Shown here in pieces: positions 1-5,817 of a stretch of 6,720 nt of DNA. The position numbers were made by a program, and so were the translations under genes. The DNA is taken from NCBI GenBank assembly GCA_002317325.1, contig DCJB01000066.1:689-7408 (forward strand). Reading direction: 5' to 3'. Position 1 is the first letter of the stretch, and the number at the start of each line of letters is the position of its first letter. This DNA is from Bacteroidales bacterium UBA1711. Its GTDB lineage: Bacteria > Bacteroidota > Bacteroidia > Bacteroidales > P3. The notes under the pieces were generated by a model. It worked only from the letters and a program-made list of their open reading frames with translations. It did no database searches and was not told where the DNA came from.

Positions 1-417
1 CCCTTCGAGGTCAACGCCCTCTCGGCCCACCGCACCCCCGGCGAGGTGTCGGACTTTGCCCGTAACGCCCACCTGCGGGGCGTGAAAGTCATCATTGCCG
101 GTGCCGGGATGGCGGCGGCCCTGCCGGGCGTGATAGCGGCCGAGACCCCGCTGCCCGTCATCGGCGTGCCCATCAAAGGCAGCGCCTTCGAGGGCCTCGA
201 CTCCACTCTCTCCATGCTCCAGATGCCCCCGGGAATCCCCGTGGCCACCGTGGCCGTCAACGGGGCGCAGAACGCTGCCGTCCTCGCCATGCAGATACTC
301 GCCGCAGGCGACCCCGCCCTCCTACAGAAAGTCATCGACTATAAGCAGGGGCTCAAGCAGAAGATTGTCAAGGCCAACGAAGAACTCGCCAAACTACAAT
401 ACACCTGCAAGGTATGA
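1..417 (+). CDS. purE: N5-carboxyaminoimidazole ribonucleotide mutase PurE (3' part)
   Basis: PurE interconverts N5-CAIR and CAIR in the cytoplasm during de novo purine synthesis. The frame is open from base 1, so the N-terminus lies outside the window; about 138 codons remain, against roughly 165-170 for a whole protein. The visible part begins PFEVNALSAHRTP. SAHRTP carries the catalytic histidine of the family. It continues through a GAG.AA.LPG loop, PLPVIGVP, a QMPPGIPVATVAVNG segment and the C-terminal helix (LGVP-type core, then a basic tail), all in family order. The GTG at 46 is an internal valine codon, not the start, because homology extends upstream of it. One oddity: the loop usually reads AAHLPG in this family, but here it reads AAALPG (Ala codon at 118-120). 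The TGA stop overlaps the ATG of the next gene (ATGA, 414-417), so the two are probably translationally coupled. Family assignment is firm; class I is inferred from overall resemblance. Confidence 0.96.
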   Translation, partial: PFEVNALSAHRTPGEVSDFARNAHLRGVKVIIAGAGMAAALPGVIAAETPLPVIGVPIKGSAFEGLDSTLSMLQMPPGIPVATVAVNGAQNAAVLAMQILAAGDPALLQKVIDYKQGLKQKIVKANEELAKLQYTCKV

Positions 418-1442
418 TAACCATCGGCATCACTGGCACCCTCGGTGCCGGCAAAGGCACCATAGTGGATTACCTCGTCCAGCAGCGGGGCTTTGTCCAC
501 CACTCAGTGCGGCAGTTCATCACCGAAGAGATAGTGCGGCGGGGACTGCCCGTCAACCGCGACAGCATGACGCTGGTAGGCAACGACCTGCGAGCCAAAC
601 ACACTCCCTCATGGATAGTGGAGCAGCTCTACCAACAAGCCCAGTCCTCGGGCTGCAACTGCATCATTGAGAGCATACGTACACCCGGCGAGGTGGCGGC
701 GCTGAAGCAGAAAGCCAACTTCTACCTCTTTGCCGTCGATGCCGACCTCCGCACACGCTACGAGCGCGCAGTGCTGCGGGGCAGCGAGACCGACCACATC
801 GACTTCGACACCTTCGCAGCCAACGAGCAGCGCGAAATGTCCAACACCGACCCCAACAAGCAGAACCTCGGCGTCTGCATCAAGGCCGCCGACTACACAT
901 TCAACAACGACGGCACAGTAGAGCAGCTGCACCAGCAGGTGGAACAGGTGCTGGAAAAAATACTTCCTCACCGACCCACGTGGGACGAGTACTTCATGGA
1001 ACTGGCCAACACCGCCAGCAAGCGGGCCACGTGCGACCGCGGACGGAGCGGCTGCGTGGTAGTGAAAGACCGCCAGCTGCTCGTGACGGGCTATGTGGGA
1101 TCGCCCGCAGGGCTTCCCCACTGCGACGAAGTGGGGCACCTCTTCCGCAAGACCATCGAAGAAGACGGCCGCGTCACCAACCACTGCGTGCGCACCGTCC
1201 ATGCGGAGCAGAACGCCATCTGTCAGGCCGCCCGCAGGGGAATAGCCCTCGACGGCGCCACGCTCTACTGCCGCATGACCCCCTGCCGCACCTGCGCCAT
1301 GCTCATCATCAACTGCGGCATCACCCGCGTGGTGTGCGAACGCAAATATCATGCCGGAGCCGAGAGCGAAGAACTCTTCCGCCAAGCCGGCGTCCAGATA
1401 GAGTTCTTCCACAACGAGGTGGAGCAATACGACAACCAATAG
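414..1442 (+). CDS. Fused P-loop nucleotide-kinase-like / deoxycytidylate deaminase-family protein
   Basis: The 342-residue protein has two domains. Residues 1-185 form a P-loop kinase-like domain: Walker A GTLGAGKGT (8-16), a Walker B-like IIESIR strand (84-89), an arginine-rich lid-like stretch (112-140) and an ADYTFNNDGT segment (159-168). From memory this resembles the dephospho-CoA-kinase-like UPF0200 family of archaea. Residues 190-335 form a zinc deaminase domain of dCMP deaminase/ComEB type: WDEYFMELA start (190-198), catalytic HAEQNA (H263, E265) and PCRTC (C291, C294) for the catalytic zinc. Further Cys/His pairs (H236-C237, H257-C258) could help bind a structural zinc. Likely chemistry is dCMP to dUMP, feeding thymidylate synthesis; the kinase half may bind or phosphorylate a nucleotide, or regulate the deaminase (inference). 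The GYNG motif usual in dCMP deaminases reads GYVG (V228). The start is fixed by the ATGA overlap with purE. DcdV/AvcD antiphage deaminases share the domain order but are longer. Substrate is not proven. Confidence 0.9.
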   Translation: MITIGITGTLGAGKGTIVDYLVQQRGFVHHSVRQFITEEIVRRGLPVNRDSMTLVGNDLRAKHTPSWIVEQLYQQAQSSGCNCIIESIRTPGEVAALKQKANFYLFAVDADLRTRYERAVLRGSETDHIDFDTFAANEQREMSNTDPNKQNLGVCIKAADYTFNNDGTVEQLHQQVEQVLEKILPHRPTWDEYFMELANTASKRATCDRGRSGCVVVKDRQLLVTGYVGSPAGLPHCDEVGHLFRKTIEEDGRVTNHCVRTVHAEQNAICQAARRGIALDGATLYCRMTPCRTCAMLIINCGITRVVCERKYHAGAESEELFRQAGVQIEFFHNEVEQYDNQ

Positions 1443-1738
1443 CACCGCCAGCACCTCACCACACCGCTGCCCCGCCCAACTCAGCCGCCAGTCCTTCCTC
1501 CCACCCATCGAAAGGCTGGGGGTGGAACACAGAGACCGGCCACAGCCGAGACTCTTCCGCTATCCACCAAGCACACAAAGACAGGCGCCCCGGGCGGGGT
1601 CAAATGAGGAAATCCGAATGCCAAATAGCATTGAGCGGGCGAGGGGGTTACTTATTTTTCCAAATTAATATATTGTATTACAAATAAGTAAGTGGCGTTG
1701 GAAAAATAAGCTCGTTTTTTCGTGCTTAATTTTCCGCA
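1443..1738. other. Gene-free gap between convergent genes
   Basis: This stretch of about 296 bases lies between the stop of the deaminase fusion (+) and the stop of the AAA ATPase gene (minus). No frame in it looks like a protein. The left two-thirds is GC-rich and structureless apart from a weak 5-bp hairpin (1617-1621 with 1628-1632). The right end, from about 1648, becomes AT-rich and holds the inverted repeats listed separately. No promoter, RNA gene or mobile-element end was recognised. Confidence 0.7.
1648..1720 (+). terminator. Probable transcription terminator built from nested inverted repeats
   Basis: CTTATTTTTCCAA (1651-1663) is a perfect 13-bp inverted repeat of TTGGAAAAATAAG (1698-1710). 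Four bases after the right arm comes a run of six T (1715-1720), which is terminator-like for the + strand operon. A small TAATA/TATTA hairpin (1666-1670 with 1676-1680) lies in the loop. The left arm can also pair as a perfect 10-bp repeat with 1682-1691 (TTACTTATTT/AAATAAGTAA). The stems are AT-rich and the loop is long (34 bases), so efficiency is uncertain. The position between convergent stops suits a terminator, perhaps acting in both directions. Confidence 0.5.
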
Positions 1739-3202
1739 TTAGAGACCATACATTTCCCGTGTGTTCTGCAGTGTGTTTTTAGAGACAGTATAGGCATAGC
1801 AGGCCACTGGCATGAAGTGCAGCGTGACGCTGTCCATCTTGCGAGTCTTAGCGATGGTTTGGGTGGTCACAATGGCCTCGTCGATGTGGTTGTTCGGCAT
1901 AAACCACAACAGCGAGGCAAGTTCGCCGGGGCTTTCGGCATAGCGGTCGCTCCACTTCAACTCCACCGCCCACACCGGCTTCTGCCGCCCGGGGTCGATG
2001 CCCACAATATCGACCTCACCCTGTTCCTTTTTGCTCAACCTCCAGTTGGCGTATAAAATATCGACACCTGCACGCGGGAACCACTGGGCAAATACGGCGG
2101 TCTCCACCATGTCGCCTATCTCGGCATCAGTCATGCGTATGGGCTGGAACAGCGCGCAACGGAGCGAGGGGTTAGTGAGGTAAATCTTAAAACTGGTCTC
2201 CCGCTGGTACCGCTTCGCGGTGTCGTCGGTTCTGTGGACCACTCTGATTAAGAATGCGGCTTCGAGGTAACTGATGTACTTCCTCAGCACCTCCTTTCGG
2301 ATACCCGTCTCCTTCGACATTATCTCATACGAGAACTGATTTCCAGAATGGTAAGCAAGCACCGTGAAGAGCGAGTTCAGATCCTGCACGTCCTGTATCC
2401 CGTAGAGGATAGGCAGGTCGCGCAACAGCACTTTGTCTATGATGTCGTGCCGAATAAACTGCCCGGGGTCGGTCTGAATCCGCTCCGAGAACACCACCTC
2501 GGGATACCCGCCGAAGTTGATATACTCAACAAACAGGGCGTTCAGCCTATCGATGTCCACCGTGCCGAAACAGTCAATCTCCCGTCCTTTCCACTGAATC
2601 TTTTGCGGGTACATCAGCGGGTCGTAACCCCGCAGATGGATATACTCGTGGAACGTAAGCGGGGGCAGGCTGAAGTCCGAGAACCGTCCCGCTCCGCTCT
2701 CATCGCTTCTCTTCTTCAATTCGGCGGCCGCCGAACCGCTGGCGATAAACTTGATGTTGTGGTAGGTATCGACCAGCGACTTCAAATGCACCTCCCATTC
2801 TTTGAGGTACTGAATCTCGTCAAAGAAAACCCAAAACTCTTCGGTTGAGTTCATCGGCTTGCCCAACGTCTGTTTAGCGAGATTGATAAGCAGTTCCAAA
2901 GCAATCTTGTTATAAATGGGAGTCTCGACTGACAAGTAGATGATGTTCTTCTGCGACACTCCCTCGTCCAGCAACTTCTGAATAGCGTGGTACAACATCA
3001 CCGTCTTGCCCACGCGCCGCGGACCCATCAGAATCATGGCCCGCCTCAGGCTCAAATCCTTAATCAGCGGGTAGAAAATGTCAAGATAAAGCCTCGGCGT
3101 CATCTGCCGGTAGTAGTCGGGGATGGCGCCCTCGGCCCACCAAGGGTTGTCAATCCGCAGCCGTCCGATAATCTGCCTTTCCAGCAATTCTGTGTATTCC
3201 AT
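1739..3202 (-). CDS. AAA ATPase, AAA_14/DUF4143 family, with PD-(D/E)XK-like C-terminus
   Basis: This 487-residue protein belongs to the large bacterial and archaeal family of single-gene ATPases with an AAA_14 N-terminal domain and a DUF4143 C-terminal domain; the cellular role of the family is unknown. Visible in order are Walker A GPRRVGKT (60-67), Walker B WVFFDE (124-129), a sensor-1 strand IASGSAAA (153-160), the family's GRFSDFSLPPLTFHEY segment (172-187) and GGYPEVV (231-237). A helical, probably winged-helix middle (about 250-330) follows, then a nuclease-like core with E367, D398 (GEVDIVG) and ELK (414-416). That order matches a PD-(D/E)XK fold with its acidic residues and lysine intact. 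The length is near the family maximum and I see no frameshift. The ATG at 3202 lies 20 bases downstream of a Bacteroidota -7 box, leaving a leader of about 14 nt with no Shine-Dalgarno. It is monocistronic and convergent with the operon to its left. Molecular function beyond ATP binding is unproven. Confidence 0.92.
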   Translation of the reverse strand: MEYTELLERQIIGRLRIDNPWWAEGAIPDYYRQMTPRLYLDIFYPLIKDLSLRRAMILMGPRRVGKTVMLYHAIQKLLDEGVSQKNIIYLSVETPIYNKIALELLINLAKQTLGKPMNSTEEFWVFFDEIQYLKEWEVHLKSLVDTYHNIKFIASGSAAAELKKRSDESGAGRFSDFSLPPLTFHEYIHLRGYDPLMYPQKIQWKGREIDCFGTVDIDRLNALFVEYINFGGYPEVVFSERIQTDPGQFIRHDIIDKVLLRDLPILYGIQDVQDLNSLFTVLAYHSGNQFSYEIMSKETGIRKEVLRKYISYLEAAFLIRVVHRTDDTAKRYQRETSFKIYLTNPSLRCALFQPIRMTDAEIGDMVETAVFAQWFPRAGVDILYANWRLSKKEQGEVDIVGIDPGRQKPVWAVELKWSDRYAESPGELASLLWFMPNNHIDEAIVTTQTIAKTRKMDSVTLHFMPVACYAYTVSKNTLQNTREMYGL

Positions 3203-3222
3203 CTAAGGTGGTAAAATTTTTG

Positions 3223-3230
3223 CAAAGATA
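3223..3230 (-). promoter_or_regulatory. Bacteroidota -7 promoter box of the AAA ATPase gene
   Basis: Read on the minus strand the bases are TATCTTTG, an exact match to TAnnTTTG, the -7 element used by the Bacteroidota primary sigma factor. The predicted start is near 3216, giving a leader of about 14 nt before the ATG at 3202. A clear -33 TTTG at the expected distance is not visible; a TTTG lies only 12 bases upstream. Confidence 0.65.
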
Positions 3231-3352
3231 CTACATAATTTCCAAATAAGCATAAAAAAAAGTGCTTAAATGGAAAACAAGTGGTCAAATAAGACTTTTT
3301 TCGTTTTTTGACAACCTTAATTTTCCAGATGAAACGAGGAGTAGGGAGGATG

Positions 3353-3369
3353 TTTTTTTTGGGGGGGGG
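3353..3369. repeat. T8-G9 double homopolymer tract
   Basis: Eight T (3353-3360) are followed directly by nine G (3361-3369). The tract is in non-coding DNA just beyond the poly-A side of the tRNA terminator. Such tracts mutate by slippage and are error-prone to sequence, so the exact counts may not be reliable. No coding frame is affected. Confidence 0.9.
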
Positions 3370-3371
3370 AC

Positions 3372-3402
3372 AAAAAAAGAGGGAAGGCCTTTCGGCATTC
3401 CC
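3372..3402 (-). terminator. Intrinsic terminator of the tRNA-fMet gene
   Basis: On the minus strand GGGAATGCC pairs with GGCCTTCCC (3402-3394 with 3389-3381, one T/C mismatch) around a GAAA tetraloop. Two bases later comes a run of seven T (complement of 3378-3372). It begins six bases past the tRNA CCA end. This is a textbook intrinsic terminator. Confidence 0.88.
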
Positions 3403-3407
3403 TTTGT

Positions 3408-3482
<75 letters not shown>

Positions 3483-3489
3483 CTCTCTT

Positions 3490-3505
3490 ATTTCCCTTTG
3501 GAAAT
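3490..3505 (-). promoter_or_regulatory. Hairpin in the pre-tRNA leader
   Basis: ATTTCC and GGAAAT form a perfect 6-bp stem around a 4-base loop. If transcription starts seven bases past the -7 box (about 3505), this hairpin is the very 5' end of the precursor and leaves seven unpaired bases before tRNA nucleotide 1. It may protect the precursor or set spacing for RNase P; this role is inferred. Confidence 0.45.
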
Positions 3506-3511
3506 CGAGTG

Positions 3512-3519
3512 CAAAGATA
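3512..3519 (-). promoter_or_regulatory. Bacteroidota -7 promoter box of tRNA-fMet
   Basis: The minus-strand reading is TATCTTTG, identical to the box upstream of the AAA ATPase gene and matching TAnnTTTG. It lies 29 bases upstream of tRNA nucleotide 1. A T-rich TTTT about 19 bases further upstream could serve as a weak -33 element. Confidence 0.72.
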
Positions 3520-3620
3520 CGACTTTTCTCCGACACAGAAAAGAATTTGTGATTCAAAAACCCATATTTAACAATGCAGGGATTGTCCTATAGCAGTTTG
3601 CAAGGGCAATATTAACACAA

Positions 3621-3658
3621 CCAAAAAGCGGAAACCCCTGCAAAAAGGGGCTTCCGCT
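3621..3658 (-). terminator. Intrinsic terminator of the propeller-dsbD unit
   Basis: On the minus strand a 12-bp stem pairs 3658-3647 (AGCGGAAGCCCC) with 3638-3627 (GGGGTTTCCGCT), with a single G:U pair. The loop is 8 bases. A run of five T (complement of 3627-3623) overlaps and follows the stem end. It lies 25 bases beyond the dsbD stop. Confidence 0.88.
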
Positions 3659-3682
3659 GATAGGTTTTAGTCGTTTTGGACC

Positions 3683-5767
3683 TTATTTGGCGAAGTTTTC
3701 CAAACCCTGTTTGAGGAATGCCACGAAGCCTTCGGCCTTAGACGATGCCGACTTCTTTGGGTCGTAAGTATAGACCCCGTCGGAGACCACCTTGCCGTCG
3801 GCGGTGATGATGACATAGCAAGGCTGGGTGTTTTGGTTGAAGGTCTTGATTTGGTAGTTGAGATTGCGGCGGCCGAGCGTCTTGATAGTGCGGCCGTTGT
3901 CGTCAACCACCCACTCGTCCTCGGGCAGGTCGATGTCATTCATGTCAGCATAAAGCGCGCACATGACGAAGTTGTCGTTGAGCAGTTTCTTGGCGGCGGG
4001 GTCGGCCCAGGCGGCCTGTTCCATTTCGCGGCAGTTGGCGCAGTTGCGGCCGGTGAAGTCGATGAAGATAGGCTTGCCTTGGGCGGCGGCGTAGGCCTTG
4101 GCCTCATCGAGGTCGTAGAAGCCCTCGAAGCCGGTGGGCATGTGCAGTTTGTCGGCGTACTTGCGGTCGGCGGGGAGTTTGCCGTGACTCGTCTCTCCGG
4201 CCTGCAGGGTGAGAGTGGAGGTGTTATCGACCACAATCTTCTCGATATTGAAGTCCTGGGTGTCCATAGGGGGCAGGAAGCCGGCAATGCCGTTGAGCGG
4301 GGCGCCCCACAGACCCGGCACCATGTAGAGGGTGAACGAGAAGGTGGCGATGACGAGGAAGAGCCGCACCACGCCGATCTGCTCCACCTCGGTGTCGCCC
4401 TTGAACTTGATTTTGCCCAGCAGATAGAATCCCATGAGGGCGAAGATGACAATCCAGATGGCGAGATAAATCTCGCGGTCGATGAGACGCCAGCCCCAAT
4501 AGAGGTCGGCCATTTGGAGGAACTTGAGGCCGAAGGCCAGTTCGAGGAAGGCGAAGCAAATCTTCACCGAGTTGAGCCAGCCGCCCGACTTGAGGTTTTT
4601 GAGCATAGTGGGGAAGAGTGCCAGCAAGGTGAAGGGAAGAGCGAAGCCGATGCCAAAGCCCAGCATAGTCAGCAGCGACACCCAGCGGTTGTCGGTAGAG
4701 GTGGCAAAGCCCACCAATGCGGCTCCGATGATGGGGCCGGTGCAGCTGAAAGAGATAAGCACCGTGGTGAGGGCGATGAAGAAGGGGGCCAGCAGTCCGC
4801 CCTTGTCGGCTTGCTCGTCGGACTTGTTGATCCACTTTTCGGGCATCTTGATTTCAAACAGGCCGAAGAAAGAGAGGGCGAAAATGATGAAAATGGCAAA
4901 GAAGATGAGGTTGGGTATGCCGTGTGTGCCGATGAGATTGAGCGCCTCAGGTCCGAAGAATGCGGAGAGAATGGCTCCGAGGACGGCGAAGATGAAGACG
5001 ATAGAGAATCCGAAAAACCAAGCCTGGCGACGGTTCTTACGCTTGTTCTCGCTGCCGTGCATAAAGAAGTTGACAGTCATCGGTATCATGGGGAACACGC
5101 AGGGGGTGAACATGGTGAGAATGCCGCCCAGCAGGGCGCCGAAGAAGATGCCGAGGAGGCCTTTGGAGGGCTGAGGTTCATCGGCGGGTGCGTCGTCAGC
5201 GGGTTCGACGGCTGCGGAAGCAGGTTGAATCTCAGCAGCGGGTTCTGCGGCGGCAAGTTCTGCGGCAGGTTCAGATTCGGCCGGTGCTGCCTCGTCGGCG
5301 GGCAGTCCTTTGGGGGCAGCGGCCACGCTGAAAGAGAAAGGCACATCGCTCGGGGCGATGCAGCTGCCATCGTTGCACAGCTGGTAATACAGCGAGCCCG
5401 TCACCTTGAAAGGTTTGTCGGAGGCGCGGCGGACCTTCTGGCGGAACACGGCCTTGCCCGAGAAAGACTTCACGACGCATTTGAAGATGTCGTCCAACTC
5501 CTCATGCGGCTTAGGTTCGCTCACCTTGCCCACGCGGACGTAGTCCTTGCTGTCGTCGAAAGTGAACTCCAAGGCGATGGGGCCGTTGGGGTCGGTGTAC
5601 TGAGAGTAGAGGTGCCAGCCGTTGTCGAGTTTGGCGGTGAAGATGAGCTCCGTTTCGGTGGGGCTGATGTCCTTGGTGCTGAAAGTCCATTTCACCGGGT
5701 TCTGCACCTGGGCGAAAGAGGCTGCGGCCATGGCGAGCAGCAGCAACAGGAGACTGATTTTTTTCAT
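3683..5767 (-). CDS. dsbD: Thiol:disulfide interchange protein DsbD (cytochrome c biogenesis-type transmembrane reductase)
   Basis: DsbD passes electrons from cytoplasmic thioredoxin across the inner membrane to periplasmic thiol proteins. All three modules are present in 694 residues. A signal peptide (1-19, cleavage near SFA/Q) leads into the N-terminal DsbD-alpha-like domain (about 22-148) with its cysteine pair in LCNDGSC (C131, C136). An Ala/Glu/Pro-rich linker (about 149-200) follows. The membrane domain (about 203-485, roughly eight helices) carries the paired cysteines in TPCVFPMIP (C223) and SCTGPIIG (C342). The C-terminal thioredoxin domain (about 546-694) has CANC (C576, C579) and a probable cis-proline at P649 (QPC). 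Every catalytic cysteine is intact, so it should be active. The ATG at 5767 is supported by the signal peptide directly after it. It sits 50 bp behind the propeller gene with no promoter box between, so co-transcription is likely, and a strong terminator follows. Extra cysteines (C97, C404, C603, C650) are visible. Confidence 0.95.
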   Translation of the reverse strand: MKKISLLLLLLAMAAASFAQVQNPVKWTFSTKDISPTETELIFTAKLDNGWHLYSQYTDPNGPIALEFTFDDSKDYVRVGKVSEPKPHEELDDIFKCVVKSFSGKAVFRQKVRRASDKPFKVTGSLYYQLCNDGSCIAPSDVPFSFSVAAAPKGLPADEAAPAESEPAAELAAAEPAAEIQPASAAVEPADDAPADEPQPSKGLLGIFFGALLGGILTMFTPCVFPMIPMTVNFFMHGSENKRKNRRQAWFFGFSIVFIFAVLGAILSAFFGPEALNLIGTHGIPNLIFFAIFIIFALSFFGLFEIKMPEKWINKSDEQADKGGLLAPFFIALTTVLISFSCTGPIIGAALVGFATSTDNRWVSLLTMLGFGIGFALPFTLLALFPTMLKNLKSGGWLNSVKICFAFLELAFGLKFLQMADLYWGWRLIDREIYLAIWIVIFALMGFYLLGKIKFKGDTEVEQIGVVRLFLVIATFSFTLYMVPGLWGAPLNGIAGFLPPMDTQDFNIEKIVVDNTSTLTLQAGETSHGKLPADRKYADKLHMPTGFEGFYDLDEAKAYAAAQGKPIFIDFTGRNCANCREMEQAAWADPAAKKLLNDNFVMCALYADMNDIDLPEDEWVVDDNGRTIKTLGRRNLNYQIKTFNQNTQPCYVIITADGKVVSDGVYTYDPKKSASSKAEGFVAFLKQGLENFAK

Positions 5768-5817
5768 GAGTGTTAGGTATTATAAGTTACTTGTTTATTT
5801 GTTGGCGACGGCTGAGG

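Noticed and set aside
609..1508. A 299-codon open frame antisense to the deaminase fusion
   Set aside because: Its Val/Gly/Ala/His-rich composition is that of an antisense shadow, and the + strand gene has clear catalytic motifs.
1588..1599. CCCC-GGGC-GGGG hairpin after the deaminase fusion
   Set aside because: The stem is only four pairs and no T-run follows, so it is not a convincing terminator.
980..1687. A 235-codon frame in another + phase covering the deaminase and the gap
   Set aside because: It is Arg/Pro/His-rich and has no domain; the portion beyond 1442 has no independent support as a gene.
414..3202. The deaminase fusion and AAA ATPase together as a defence island
   Set aside because: They are convergent and separated by a terminator region, and the deaminase is tied to purE. 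Nothing in the window links the two.
3833..5776. A 647-codon open frame on the + strand antisense to dsbD
   Set aside because: It is rich in Glu, Gly, Val and His in a biased pattern, shows no domain, and mirrors the dsbD reading frame. High GC at third positions removes stops from the antisense strand.
5768..5817. A TATAAT sequence upstream of dsbD as a promoter
   Set aside because: Bacteroidota promoters use TAnnTTTG, not TATAAT, and no such box or -33 element is present in the 50-bp gap. Read-through from the propeller gene is simpler.
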